64,000 nucleotides of DNA, from the NCBI RefSeq assembly GCF_947623445.1, contig NC_135241.1, positions 7,380,501-7,444,500 of the forward strand, given 5' to 3'. Below are positions 10,434 through 22,123 of the stretch, in pieces (position 1 is the stretch's first letter; every line of letters begins with the position of its first letter). Source of the stretch: Clavelina lepadiformis (Eukaryota; Chordata; Ascidiacea; Aplousobranchia; Clavelinidae). The position numbers were made by a program, and so were the translations under genes. The notes below the pieces were generated by a model. That model was not told the DNA's origin. It worked only from the letters and a program-made list of their open reading frames with translations, and searched no databases.

Positions 10434-10551
10434 ACTCTGGCTTCAGCGCATTCAACGTGTAAATCTTTCGCCTTTTACTAAAGATTTCCGTGTGCGGGAG
10501 CATATAATGAGTCGAAGAAAATTTGTTAAGAGCCGCGGCAATGCTGTGGCC
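10434..10551 (+). ncRNA. U5: U5 snRNA, unit 13
   Basis: Reference type. Confidence 0.94.
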
Positions 10552-10739
10552 AAACCTTATGATCATCAACTGCAAAATTTGGAATCACATTTGTGAGTGG
10601 ATGCCATCACAAAGACTTTCAAGGTGTTACCTGTTCAAAACGCTTTTATATCAACCAACCGAACCGATCTACGGTTCCATCGCTCCACAAATTTGAGAAT
10701 CTACCTGCTGAATATTCTTATCAATCTCCTTGATCTTGC

Positions 10740-10882
10740 AGCTTTGCGCAGAGGCGATACCGTAGCTGATGAGGAACTTCCGAGGCGCGGTTATTGCTAG
10801 TTGTAAACTATACCCAATACCCCGCCCTTTCGGCTCTTACAGAGACGATTGAGGCAATATCTGAAGAATTCCGTGGAATTCC
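10740..10882 (+). ncRNA. U4: U4 snRNA, unit 13
   Basis: A65T, T at -4. Confidence 0.93.
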
Positions 10883-11075
10883 TAAGTTGCTTATACTCCA
10901 GACGACTGCTTGCAGCACGCAGACCTTCACTCTTGACGAAAGCAAATCATAATGAACGGAACGAGTCTAAATAAGTAGTTCAAGTCACAGTGTGTCGTTA
11001 AACGTTTAAAACGGCCAACCACAAACTGTAGTCAAAACGTTCGGTATAGTGTCGTAAGTGGACAAGCCAGAAGCC

Positions 11076-11195
11076 ACTCTATGGCTTCAGCGCATTCAAC
11101 GTGTAAATCTTTCGCCTTTTACTAAAGATTTCCGAGTGCGGGAGCATATAATGAGTCGAAGAAAATTTGTTAAGAGCCGCGGCAATGCTGTGGCC
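11076..11195 (+). ncRNA. U5: U5 snRNA, unit 14 (TA-insertion variant)
   Basis: ACTCTATGGC and T58A together, as in unit 7. Confidence 0.92.
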
Positions 11196-11383
11196 AAACC
11201 TTATGATCATCAACTGGAAAATTTGGAATCACATTTGTGAGTGGATGCCATCACAAAGACTTTCAAGGTGTTACCTGTTCAAAACGCTTTTATATCAGCC
11301 AACCGAACCGATCTACGTTTCCATCGCTCCACAAATTTGAGAATCTACCTGCTGAATATTCTTATCAATCTCCTTGATCGTGC

Positions 11384-11526
11384 AGCTTTGCGCAGAGGCG
11401 ATACCTTAGCTGATGAGGAACTTCAGAGGCACGGTTATTGCTAGTTGAAAACTATACCCAATACCCCGCCCTTTCGGCTCTTACAGAGACGATTGGGGCA
11501 ATATCTGAAGAATTCCGTGGAATTCC
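11384..11526 (+). ncRNA. U4: U4 snRNA, unit 14 (triple variant)
   Basis: First of five copies with G23T, C42A and G48A in the 5' stem-loop: pairs 34-42 and 23-49 are lost, while U24-G48 becomes U-A. Also A113G near the Sm region. Confidence 0.91.
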
Positions 11527-11719
11527 TATGTTGCTTATACTCCAGACGACTGCTTGCAGCACGCAGACCTTCACTCTTTACGAAAGCAAATCATAATGAA
11601 CGGAACGAGTCTAAATAAGTAGTTCAAGTCACAGTGTGTCGTTAAACGTTTAAAACGGCCAACCACAAACTGTAGTCAAAACGTTCGGTATAGTGTCGTA
11701 AGTGGACAAGCCAGAAGCC

Positions 11720-11837
11720 ACTCTGGCTTCAGCGCATTCAACGTGTAAATCTTTCGCCTTTTACTAAAGATTTTCGTGTGCGGGAGCATATAATGAGTCG
11801 AAGAAAATTTGTTAAGAGCCGCGGCAATGCTGTGGCC
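11720..11837 (+). ncRNA. U5: U5 snRNA, unit 15 (C55T)
   Basis: C55T, the base after the loop-I stem (ATTTTCG in place of ATTTCCG); seen in eight copies in all. Confidence 0.93.
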
Positions 11838-12025
11838 AAACCTTATGATCATCAACTGCAAAATTTGGAATCACATTTGTGAGTGGATGCCATCACAAAG
11901 ACTTTCAAGGTGTTACCTGTTCAAAACGCTTTTATATCAGCCAACCGAACCGATCTACGTTTCCATCGCTCCACAAATTTGAGAATCTACCTGCTGAATA
12001 TTCTTATCAATCTCCTTGATCTTGC

Positions 12026-12168
12026 AGCTTTGCGCAGAGGCGATACCGTAGCTGATGAGGAACTTCCGAGGCGCGGTTATTGCTAGTTGAAAACTATACC
12101 CAATACCCCGCCCTTTCGGCTCTTACAGAGACGATTGAGGCAATATCTGAAGAATTCCGTGGAATTCC
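12026..12168 (+). ncRNA. U4: U4 snRNA, unit 15
   Basis: Reference body, T at -4. Confidence 0.94.
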
Positions 12169-12361
12169 TATGTTGCTTATACTCCAGACGACTGCTTGCA
12201 GCACGCAGACCTTCACTCTTGACGAAAGCAAATCATAATGAACGGAACGAGTCTAAATAAGTAGTTCAAGTCACAGTGTGTCGTTAAACGTTTAAAACGG
12301 CCAACCACAAACTGTAGTCAAAACGTTCGGTATAGTGTCGTAAGTGGACAAGCCAGAAGCC

Positions 12362-12481
12362 ACTCTATGGCTTCAGCGCATTCAACGTGTAAATCTTTCG
12401 CCTTTTACTAAAGATTTCCGAGTGCGGGAGCATATAATGAGTCGAAGAAAATTTGTTAAGAGCCGCGGCAATGCTGTGGCC
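12362..12481 (+). ncRNA. U5: U5 snRNA, unit 16 (TA-insertion variant)
   Basis: ACTCTATGGC plus T58A. Confidence 0.92.
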
Positions 12482-12669
12482 AAACCTTATGATCATCAAC
12501 TGGAAAATTTGGAATCACATTTGTGAGTGGATGCCATCACAAAGACTTTCAAGGTGTTACCTGTTCAAAACGCTTTTATATCAGCCAACCGAACCGATCT
12601 ACGTTTCCATCGCTCCACAAATTTGAGAATCTACCTGCTGAATATTCTTATCAATCTCCTTGATCGTGC

Positions 12670-12812
12670 AGCTTTGCGCAGAGGCGATACCTTAGCTGAT
12701 GAGGAACTTCAGAGGCACGGTTATTGCTAGTTGAAAACTATACCCAATACCCCGCCCTTTCGGCTCTTACAGAGACGATTGAGGCAATATCTGAAGAATT
12801 CCGTGGAATTCC
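12670..12812 (+). ncRNA. U4: U4 snRNA, unit 16 (triple variant)
   Basis: G23T, C42A, G48A. Confidence 0.91.
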
Positions 12813-13005
12813 TATGTTGCTTATACTCCAGACGACTGCTTGCAGCACGCAGACCTTCACTCTTTACGAAAGCAAATCATAATGAACGGAACGAGTCTAA
12901 ATAAGTAGTTCAAGTCACAGTGTGTCGTTAAACGTTTAAAACGGCCAACCACAAACTGTAGTCAAAACGTTCGGTATAGTGTCGTAAGTGGACAAGCCAG
13001 AAGCC

Positions 13006-13123
13006 ACTCTGGCTTCAGCGCATTCAACGTGTAAATCTTTCGCCTTTTACTAAAGATTTTCGTGTGCGGGAGCATATAATGAGTCGAAGAAAATTTGTTA
13101 AGAGCCGCGGCAATGCTGTGGCC
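13006..13123 (+). ncRNA. U5: U5 snRNA, unit 17 (C55T)
   Basis: C55T only. Confidence 0.93.
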
Positions 13124-13311
13124 AAACCTTATGATCATCAACTGCAAAATTTGGAATCACATTTGTGAGTGGATGCCATCACAAAGACTTTCAAGGTGTT
13201 ACCTGTTCAAAACGCTTTTATATCAGCCAACCGAACCGATCTACGTTTCCATCGCTCCACAAATTTGAGAATCTACCTGCTGAATATTCTTATCAATCTC
13301 CTTGATCTTGC

Positions 13312-13454
13312 AGCTTTGCGCAGAGGCGATACCGTAGCTGATGAGGAACTTCCGAGGCGCGGTTATTGCTAGTTGAAAACTATACCCAATACCCCGCCCT
13401 TTCGGCTCTTACAGAGACGATTGAGGCAATATCTGAAGAATTCCGTGGAATTCC
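13312..13454 (+). ncRNA. U4: U4 snRNA, unit 17
   Basis: Reference body, T at -4. Confidence 0.94.
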
Positions 13455-13647
13455 TATGTTGCTTATACTCCAGACGACTGCTTGCAGCACGCAGACCTTC
13501 ACTCTTTACGAAAGCAAATCATAATGAACGGAACGAGTCTAAATAAGTAGTTCAAGTCACAGTGTGTCGTTAAACGTTTAAAACGGCCAACCACAAACTG
13601 TAGTCAAAACGTTCGGTATAGTGTCGTAAGTGGACAAGCCAGAAGCC

Positions 13648-13765
13648 ACTCTGGCTTCAGCGCATTCAACGTGTAAATCTTTCGCCTTTTACTAAAGATT
13701 TCCGTGTGCGGGAGCATATAATGAGTCGAAGAAAATTTGTTAAGAGCCGCGGCAATGCTGTGGCC
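13648..13765 (+). ncRNA. U5: U5 snRNA, unit 18
   Basis: Reference type. Confidence 0.94.
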
Positions 13766-13953
13766 AAACCTTATGATCATCAACTGCAAAATTTGGAATC
13801 ACATTTGTGAGTGGATGCCATCACAAAGACTTTCAAGGTGTTACCTGTTCAAAACGCTTTTATATCAGCCAACCGAACCGATCTACGTTTCCATCGCTCC
13901 ACAAATTTGAGAATCTACCTGCTGAATATTCTTATCAATCTCCTTGATCGTGC

Positions 13954-14096
13954 AGCTTTGCGCAGAGGCGATACCGTAGCTGATGAGGAACTTCCGAGGC
14001 GCGGTTATTGCTAGTTGAAAACTATACCCAATACCCCGCCCTTTCGGCTCTTACAGAGACGATTGAGGCAATATCTGAAGAATTCCGTGGAATTCC
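13954..14096 (+). ncRNA. U4: U4 snRNA, unit 18
   Basis: Reference body. The spacer after it has GCTTGAAGC, found again only after unit 24 (3,858 bp on). Confidence 0.94.
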
Positions 14097-14289
14097 TATG
14101 TTGCTTATACTCCAGACGACTGCTTGAAGCACGCAGACCTTCACTCTTGACGAAAGCAAATCATAATGAACGGAATGAGTCTAAATAAGTAGTTCAAGAC
14201 ACAGTGTGTCGTTAAACGTTTAAAACGGCCAACCACAAACTGTAGTCAAAACGTTCGGTATAGTGTCGTAAGTGGACAAGCCAGAAGCC

Positions 14290-14409
14290 ACTCTGGCTTC
14301 AGCGCATTCAACGTGTAAATCTTTCGCCTTTTACTAAAGATTTCCGTGTGCGGGAGCATATATAATGAGTCGAAGAAAATTTGTTAAGAGCCGCGGCAAT
14401 GCTGTGGCC
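14290..14409 (+). ncRNA. U5: U5 snRNA, unit 19 (ATATA-extended)
   Basis: GCATATATAATG expansion. Confidence 0.92.
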
Positions 14410-14597
14410 AAACCTTATGATCATCAACTGCAAAATTTGGAATCACATTTGTGAGTGGATGCCATCACAAAGACTTTCAAGGTGTTACCTGTTCAAAACG
14501 CTTTTATATCAGCCAACCGAACCGATCTACGTTTCCATCGCTCCACAAATTTGAGAATCTACCTGCTGAATATTCTTATCAATCTCCTTGATCTTGC

Positions 14598-14740
14598 AGC
14601 TTTGCGCAGAGGCGATACCGTAGCTGATGAGGAACTTCCGAGGCGCGGTTATTGCTAGTTGAAAACTATACCCAATACCCCGCCCTTTCGGCTCTTACAG
14701 AGACGATTGAGGCAATATCTGAAGAATTCCGTGGAATTCC
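14598..14740 (+). ncRNA. U4: U4 snRNA, unit 19
   Basis: Reference body, T at -4; other ATATA-type units carry G34A, so this unit is a recombinant. Confidence 0.94.
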
Positions 14741-14933
14741 TATGTTGCTTATACTCCAGACGACTGCTTGCAGCACGCAGACCTTCACTCTTGACGAAAG
14801 CAAATCATAATGAACGGAACGAGTCTAAATAAGTAGTTCAAGTCACAGTGTGTCGTTAAACGTTTAAAACGGCCAACCACAAACTGTAGTCAAAACGTTC
14901 GGTATAGTGTCGTAAGTGGACAAGCCAGAAGCC

Positions 14934-15053
14934 ACTCTATGGCTTCAGCGCATTCAACGTGTAAATCTTTCGCCTTTTACTAAAGATTTCCGAGTGCGGG
15001 AGCATATAATGAGTCGAAGAAAATTTGTTAAGAGCCGCGGCAATGCTGTGGCC
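14934..15053 (+). ncRNA. U5: U5 snRNA, unit 20 (TA-insertion variant)
   Basis: ACTCTATGGC plus T58A. Confidence 0.92.
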
Positions 15054-15241
15054 AAACCTTATGATCATCAACTGGAAAATTTGGAATCACATTTGTGAGT
15101 GGATGCCATCACAAAGACTTTCAAGGTGTTACCTGTTCAAAACGCTTTTATATCAGCCAACCGAACCGATCTACGTTTCCATCGCTCCACAAATTTGAGA
15201 ATCTACCTGCTGAATATTCTTATCAATCTCCTTGATCGTGC

Positions 15242-15384
15242 AGCTTTGCGCAGAGGCGATACCTTAGCTGATGAGGAACTTCAGAGGCACGGTTATTGCT
15301 AGTTGAAAACTATACCCAATACCCCGCCCTTTCGGCTCTTACAGAGACGATTGAGGCAATATCTGAAGAATTCCGTGGAATTCC
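15242..15384 (+). ncRNA. U4: U4 snRNA, unit 20 (triple variant)
   Basis: G23T, C42A, G48A. Confidence 0.91.
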
Positions 15385-15577
15385 TATGTTGCTTATACTC
15401 CAGACGACTGCTTGCAGCACGCAGACCTTCACTCTTTACGAAAGCAAATCATAATGAACGGAACGAGTCTAAATAAGTAGTTCAAGTCACAGTGTGTCGT
15501 TAAACGTTTAAAACGGCCAACCACAAACTGTAGTCAAAACGTTCGGTATAGTGTCGTAAGTGGACAAGCCAGAAGCC

Positions 15578-15695
15578 ACTCTGGCTTCAGCGCATTCAAC
15601 GTGTAAATCTTTCGCCTTTTACTAAAGATTTTCGTGTGCGGGAGCATATAATGAGTCGAAGAAAATTTGTTAAGAGCCGCGGCAATGCTGTGGCC
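15578..15695 (+). ncRNA. U5: U5 snRNA, unit 21 (C55T)
   Basis: C55T only. Confidence 0.93.
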
Positions 15696-15883
15696 AAACC
15701 TTATGATCATCAACTGCAAAATTTGGAATCACATTTGTGAGTGGATGCCATCACAAAGACTTTCAAGGTGTTACCTGTTCAAAACGCTTTTATATCAGCC
15801 AACCGAACCGATCTACGTTTCCATCGCTCCACAAATTTGAGAATCTACCTGCTGAATATTCTTATCAATCTCCTTGATCTTGC

Positions 15884-16026
15884 AGCTTTGCGCAGAGGCG
15901 ATACCGTAGCTGATGAGGAACTTCCGAGGCGCGGTTATTGCTAGTTGAAAACTATACCCAATACCCCGCCCTTTCGGCTCTTACAGAGACGATTGAGGCA
16001 ATATCTGAAGAATTCCGTGGAATTCC
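15884..16026 (+). ncRNA. U4: U4 snRNA, unit 21
   Basis: Reference body, T at -4. Confidence 0.94.
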
Positions 16027-16219
16027 TATGTTGCTTATACTCCAGACGACTGCTTGCAGCACGCAGACCTTCACTCTTGACGAAAGCAAATCATAATGAA
16101 CGGAACGAGTCTAAATAAGTAGTTCAAGTCACAGTGTGTCGTTAAACGTTTAAAACGGCCAACCACAAACTGTAGTCAAAACGTTCAGTATAGTGTCGTA
16201 AGTGGACAAGCCAGAAGCC

Positions 16220-16339
16220 ACTCTATGGCTTCAGCGCATTCAACGTGTAAATCTTTCGCCTTTTACTAAAGATTTCCGAGTGCGGGAGCATATAATGAGT
16301 CGAAGAAAATTTGTTAAGAGCCGCGGCAATGCTGTGGCC
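16220..16339 (+). ncRNA. U5: U5 snRNA, unit 22 (TA-insertion variant)
   Basis: ACTCTATGGC plus T58A; GTTCAGTATAG in place of GTTCGGTATAG upstream. Confidence 0.92.
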
Positions 16340-16527
16340 AAACCTTATGATCATCAACTGGAAAATTTGGAATCACATTTGTGAGTGGATGCCATCACAA
16401 AGACTTTCAAGGTGTTACCTGTTCAAAACGCTTTTATATCAGCCAACCGAACCGATCTACGTTTCCATCGCTCCACAAATTTGAGAATCTACCTGCTGAA
16501 TATTCTTATCAATCTCCTTGATCGTGC

Positions 16528-16670
16528 AGCTTTGCGCAGAGGCGATACCTTAGCTGATGAGGAACTTCAGAGGCACGGTTATTGCTAGTTGAAAACTATA
16601 CCCAATACCCCGCCCTTTCGGCTCTTACAGAGACGATTGAGGCAATATCTGAAGAATTCCGTGGAATTCC
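16528..16670 (+). ncRNA. U4: U4 snRNA, unit 22 (triple variant)
   Basis: G23T, C42A, G48A. Confidence 0.91.
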
Positions 16671-16863
16671 TATGTTGCTTATACTCCAGACGACTGCTTG
16701 CAGCACGCAGACCTTCACTCTTTACGAAAGCAAATCATAATGAACGGAACGAGTCTAAATAAGTAGTTCAAGTCACAGTGTGTCGTTAAACGTTTAAAAC
16801 GGCCAACCACAAACTGTAGTCAAAACGTTCGGTATAGTGTCGTAAGTGGACAAGCCAGAAGCC

Positions 16864-16981
16864 ACTCTGGCTTCAGCGCATTCAACGTGTAAATCTTTCG
16901 CCTTTTACTAAAGATTTTCGTGTGCGGGAGCATATAATGAGTCGAAGAAAATTTGTTAAGAGCCGCGGCAATGCTGTGGCC
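16864..16981 (+). ncRNA. U5: U5 snRNA, unit 23 (C55T)
   Basis: C55T only. Confidence 0.93.
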
Positions 16982-17169
16982 AAACCTTATGATCATCAAC
17001 TGCAAAATTTGGAATCACATTTGTGAGTGGATGCCATCACAAAGACTTTCAAGGTGTTACCTGTTCAAAACGCTTTTATATCAGCCAACCGAACCGATCT
17101 ACGTTTCCATCGCTCCACAAATTTGAGAATCTACCTGCTGAATATTCTTATCAATCTCCTTGATCTTGC

Positions 17170-17312
17170 AGCTTTGCGCAGAGGCGATACCGTAGCTGAT
17201 GAGGAACTTCCGAGGCGCGGTTATTGCTAGTTGAAAACTATACCCAATACCCCGCCCTTTCGGCTCTTACAGAGACGATTGAGGCAATATCTGAAGAATT
17301 CCGTGGAATTCC
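17170..17312 (+). ncRNA. U4: U4 snRNA, unit 23
   Basis: Reference body, T at -4. Confidence 0.94.
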
Positions 17313-17505
17313 TATGTTGCTTATACTCCAGACGACTGCTTGCAGCACGCAGACCTTCACTCTTTACGAAAGCAAATCATAATGAACGGAACGAGTCTAA
17401 ATAAGTAGTTCAAGTCACAGTGTGTCGTTAAACGTTTAAAACGGCCAACCACAAACTGTAGTCAAAACGTTCGGTATAGTGTCGTAAGTGGACAAGCCAG
17501 AAGCC

Positions 17506-17623
17506 ACTCTGGCTTCAGCGCATTCAACGTGTAAATCTTTCGCCTTTTACTAAAGATTTCCGTGTGCGGGAGCATATAATGAGTCGAAGAAAATTTGTTA
17601 AGAGCCGCGGCAATGCTGTGGCC
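17506..17623 (+). ncRNA. U5: U5 snRNA, unit 24
   Basis: Reference type. Confidence 0.94.
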
Positions 17624-17811
17624 AAACCTTATGATCATCAACTGCAAAATTTGGAATCACATTTGTGAGTGGATGCCATCACAAAGACTTTCAAGGTGTT
17701 ACCTGTTCAAAACGCTTTTATATCAGCCAACCGAACCGATCTACGTTTCCATCGCTCCACAAATTTGAGAATCTACCTGCTGAATATTCTTATCAATCTC
17801 CTTGATCGTGC

Positions 17812-17954
17812 AGCTTTGCGCAGAGGCGATACCGTAGCTGATGAGGAACTTCCGAGGCGCGGTTATTGCTAGTTGAAAACTATACCCAATACCCCGCCCT
17901 TTCGGCTCTTACAGAGACGATTGAGGCAATATCTGAAGAATTCCGTGGAATTCC
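17812..17954 (+). ncRNA. U4: U4 snRNA, unit 24
   Basis: Reference body, followed by the GCTTGAAGC spacer variant. Confidence 0.94.
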
Positions 17955-18147
17955 TATGTTGCTTATACTCCAGACGACTGCTTGAAGCACGCAGACCTTC
18001 ACTCTTGACGAAAGCAAATCATAATGAACGGAATGAGTCTAAATAAGTAGTTCAAGACACAGTGTGTCGTTAAACGTTTAAAACGGCCAACCACAAACTG
18101 TAGTCAAAACGTTCGGTATAGTGTCGTAAGTGGACAAGCCAGAAGCC

Positions 18148-18267
18148 ACTCTGGCTTCAGCGCATTCAACGTGTAAATCTTTCGCCTTTTACTAAAGATT
18201 TCCGTGTGCGGGAGCATATATAATGAGTCGAAGAAAATTTGTTAAGAGCCGCGGCAATGCTGTGGCC
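18148..18267 (+). ncRNA. U5: U5 snRNA, unit 25 (ATATA-extended)
   Basis: GCATATATAATG expansion. Confidence 0.92.
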
Positions 18268-18455
18268 AAACCTTATGATCATCAACTGCAAAATTTGGAA
18301 TCACATTTGTGAGTGGATGCCATCACAAAGACTTTCAAGGTGTTACCTGTTCAAAACGCTTTTATATCAGCCAACCGAACCGATCTACGGTTCCATCGCT
18401 CAACAAATTTGAGAATCTACCTGCTGAATATTCTTATCAATCTCCTTGATCGTGC

Positions 18456-18598
18456 AGCTTTGCGCAGAGGCGATACCGTAGCTGATGAAGAACTTCCGAG
18501 GCGCGGTTATTGCTAGTTGAAAACTATACCCAATACCCCGCCCTTTCGGCTCTTACAGAGACGATTGAGGCAATATCTGAAGAATTCCGTGGAATTCC
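18456..18598 (+). ncRNA. U4: U4 snRNA, unit 25 (G34A)
   Basis: G34A; PSE starts CAACAAA. Confidence 0.92.
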
Positions 18599-18791
18599 TA
18601 TGTTGCTTATACTCCAGACGACTGCTTGCAGCACGCAGACCTTCACTCTTTACGAAAGCAAATCATAATGAACGGAACGAGTCTAAATAAGTAGTTCAAG
18701 TCACAGTGTGTCGTTAAACGTTTAAAACGGCCAACCACAAACTGTAGTCAAAACGTTCGGTATAGTGTCGTAAGTGGACAAGCCAGAAGCC

Positions 18792-18909
18792 ACTCTGGCT
18801 TCAGCGCATTCAACGTGTAAATCTTTCGCCTTTTACTAAAGATTTTCGTGTGCGGGAGCATATAATGAGTCGAAGAAAATTTGTTAAGAGCCGCGGCAAT
18901 GCTGTGGCC
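18792..18909 (+). ncRNA. U5: U5 snRNA, unit 26 (C55T)
   Basis: C55T only. Confidence 0.93.
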
Positions 18910-19097
18910 AAACCTTATGATCATCAACTGCAAAATTTGGAATCACATTTGTGAGTGGATGCCATCACAAAGACTTTCAAGGTGTTACCTGTTCAAAACG
19001 CTTTTATATCAACCAACCGAACCGATCTACGGTTCCATCGCTCCACAAATTTGAGAATCTACCTGCTGAATATTCTTATCAATCTCCTTGATCTTGC

Positions 19098-19240
19098 AGC
19101 TTTGCGCAGAGGCGATACCGTAGCTGATGAGGAACTTCCGAGGCGCGGTTATTGCTAGTTGTAAACTATACCCAATACCCCGCCCTTTCGGCTCTTACAG
19201 AGACGATTGAGGCAATATCTGAAGAATTCCGTGGAATTCC
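19098..19240 (+). ncRNA. U4: U4 snRNA, unit 26
   Basis: A65T, T at -4. Confidence 0.93.
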
Positions 19241-19433
19241 TAAGTTGCTTATACTCCAGACGACTGCTTGCAGCACGCAGACCTTCACTCTTGACGAAAG
19301 CAAATCATAATGAACGGAACGAGTCTAAATAAGTAGTTCAAGTCACAGTGTGTCGTTAAACGTTTAAAACGGCCAACCACAAACTGTAGTCAAAACGTTC
19401 GGTATAGTGTCGTAAGTGGACAAGCCAGAAGCC

Positions 19434-19553
19434 ACTCTATGGCTTCAGCGCATTCAACGTGTAAATCTTTCGCCTTTTACTAAAGATTTCCGAGTGCGGG
19501 AGCATATAATGAGTCGAAGAAAATTTGTTAAGAGCCGCGGCAATGCTGTGGCC
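19434..19553 (+). ncRNA. U5: U5 snRNA, unit 27 (TA-insertion variant)
   Basis: ACTCTATGGC plus T58A. Unlike the other five, the spacer after it keeps CAACTGCAAAA. Confidence 0.92.
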
Positions 19554-19741
19554 AAACCTTATGATCATCAACTGCAAAATTTGGAATCACATTTGTGAGT
19601 GGATGCCATCACAAAGACTTTCAAGGTGTTACCTGTTCAAAACGCTTTTATATCAGCCAACCGAACCGATCTACGTTTCCATCGCTCCACAAATTTGAGA
19701 ATCTACCTGCTGAATATTCTTATCAATCTCCTTGATCTTGC

Positions 19742-19884
19742 AGCTTTGCGCAGAGGCGATACCTTAGCTGATGAGGAACTTCAGAGGCACGGTTATTGCT
19801 AGTTGAAAACTATACCCAATATCCCGCCCTTTCGGCTCTTACAGAGACGATTGAGGCAATATCTGAAGAATTCCGTGGAATTCC
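19742..19884 (+). ncRNA. U4: U4 snRNA, unit 27 (triple variant)
   Basis: G23T, C42A and G48A with T at -4, plus C81T in the CCCAATACCCC block. Confidence 0.91.
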
Positions 19885-20077
19885 TATGTTGCTTATACTC
19901 CAGACGACTGCTTGCAGCACGCAGACCTTCACTCTTTACGAAAGCAAATCATAATGAACGGAACGAGTCTAAATAAGTAGTTCAAGTCACAGTGTGTCGT
20001 TAAACGTTTAAAACGGCCAACCACAAACTGTAGTCAAAACGTTCGGTATAGTGTCGTAAGTGGACAAGCCAGAAGCC

Positions 20078-20195
20078 ACTCTGGCTTCAGCGCATTCAAC
20101 GTGTAAATCTTTCGCCTTTTACTAAAGATTTCCGTGTGCGGGAGCATATAATGAGTCGAAGAAAATTTGTTAAGAGCCGCGGCAATGCTGTGGCC
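20078..20195 (+). ncRNA. U5: U5 snRNA, unit 28
   Basis: Reference type. Confidence 0.94.
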
Positions 20196-20383
20196 AAACC
20201 TTATGATCATCAACTGCAAAATTTGGAATCACATTTGTGAGTGGATGCCATCACAAAGACTTTCAAGGTGTTACCTGTTCAAAACGCTTTTATATCAGCC
20301 AACCGAACCGATCTACGTTTCCATCGCTCCACAAATTTGAGAATCTACCTGCTGAATATTCTTATCAATCTCCTTGATCGTGC

Positions 20384-20526
20384 AGCTTTGCGCAGAGGCG
20401 ATACCGTAGCTGATGAGGAACTTCCGTGGCGCGGTTATTGCTAGTTGAAAACTATACCCAATACCCCGCCCTTTCGGCTCTTACAGAGACGATTGAGGCA
20501 ATATCTGAAGAATTCCGTGGAATTCC
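20384..20526 (+). ncRNA. U4: U4 snRNA, unit 28 (A44T)
   Basis: A44T removes the A of the sheared G32-A44 pair in the k-turn; 15.5K binding would be expected to suffer. Confidence 0.91.
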
Positions 20527-20719
20527 TATGTTGCTTATACTCCAGACGACTGCTTGCAGCACGCAGACCTTCACTCTTGACGAAAGCAAATCATAATGAA
20601 CGGAACGAGTCTAAATAAGTAGTTCAAGTCACAGTGTGTCGTTAAACGTTTAAAACGGCCAACCACAAACTGTAGTCAAAACGTTCGGTATAGTGTCGTA
20701 AGTGGACAAGCCAGAAGCC

Positions 20720-20839
20720 ACTCTGGCTTCAGCGCATTCAACGTGTAAATCTTTCGCCTTTTACTAAAAATTTCCGTGTGCGGGAGCATATATAATGAGT
20801 CGAAGAAAATTTGTTAAGAGCCGCGGCAATGCTGTGGCC
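20720..20839 (+). ncRNA. U5: U5 snRNA, unit 29 (ATATA-extended, G50A)
   Basis: GCATATATAATG expansion plus G50A, which breaks one pair of the loop-I stem. Confidence 0.91.
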
Positions 20840-21027
20840 AAACCTTATGATCATCAACTGCAAAATTTGGAATCACATTTGTGAGTGGATGCCATCACAA
20901 AGACTTTCAAGGTGTTACCTGTTCAAAACGCTTTTATATCAGCCAACCGAACCGATCTACGGTTCCATCGCTCAACAAATTTGAGAATCTACCTGCTGAA
21001 TATTCTTATCAATCTCCTTGATCGTGC

Positions 21028-21170
21028 AGCTTTGCGCAGAGGCGATACCGTAGCTGATGAAGAACTTCCGAGGCGCGGTTATTGCTAGTTGAAAACTATA
21101 CCCAATACCCCGCCCTTTCGGCTCTTACAGAGACGATTGAGGCAATATCTGAAGAATTCCGTGGAATTCC
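21028..21170 (+). ncRNA. U4: U4 snRNA, unit 29 (G34A)
   Basis: G34A; PSE starts CAACAAA. Confidence 0.92.
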
Positions 21171-21363
21171 TATGTTGCTTATACTCCAGACGACTGCTTG
21201 CAGCACGCAGACCTTCACTCTTTACGAAAGCAAATCATAATGAACGGAACGAGTCTAAATAAGTAGTTCAAGTCACAGTGTGTCGTTAAACGTTTAAAAC
21301 GGCCAACCACAAACTGTAGTCAAAACGTTCGGTATAGTGTCGTAAGTGGACAAGCCAGAAGCC

Positions 21364-21481
21364 ACTCTGGCTTCAGCGCATTCAACGTGTAAATCTTTCG
21401 CCTTTTACTAAAGATTTCCGTGTGCGGGAGCATATAATGAGTCGAAGAAAATTTGTTAAGAGCCGCGGCAATGCTGTGGCC
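21364..21481 (+). ncRNA. U5: U5 snRNA, unit 30
   Basis: Reference type. Confidence 0.94.
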
Positions 21482-21669
21482 AAACCTTATGATCATCAAC
21501 TGCAAAATTTGGAATCACATTTGTGAGTGGATGCCATCGCAAAGACTTTCAAGGTGTTACCTGTTCAAAACGCTTTTATATCAACCAACCGAACCGATCT
21601 ACGGTTCCATCGCTCAACAAATTTGAGAATCTACCTGCTGAATATTCTTATCAATCTCCTTGATCTTGC

Positions 21670-21812
21670 AGCTTTGCGCAGAGGCGATACCGTAGCTGAT
21701 GAGGAACTTCCGAGGCGCGGTTATTGCTAGTTGAAAACTATACCCAATACCCCGCCCTTTCGGCTCTTACAGAGACGATTGAGGCAATATCTGAAGAATT
21801 CCGTGGAATTCC
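21670..21812 (+). ncRNA. U4: U4 snRNA, unit 30
   Basis: Reference body, T at -4; PSE starts CAACAAA. Confidence 0.94.
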
Positions 21813-22005
21813 TATGTTGCTTATACTCCAGACGACTGCTTGCAGCACGCAGACCTTCACTCTTTACGAAAGCAAATCATAATGAACGGAACGAGTCTAA
21901 ATAAGTAGTTCAAGTCACAGTGTGTCGTTAAACGTTTAAAACGGCCAACCACAAACTGTAGTCAAAACGTTCGGTATAGTGTCGTAAGTGGACAAGCCAG
22001 AAGCC

Positions 22006-22123
22006 ACTCTGGCTTCAGCGCATTCAACGTGTAAATCTTTCGCCTTTTACTAAAGATTTTCGTGTGCGGGAGCATATAATGAGTCGAAGAAAATTTGTTA
22101 AGAGCCGCGGCAATGCTGTGGCC
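22006..22123 (+). ncRNA. U5: U5 snRNA, unit 31 (C55T)
   Basis: C55T only. Confidence 0.93.
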
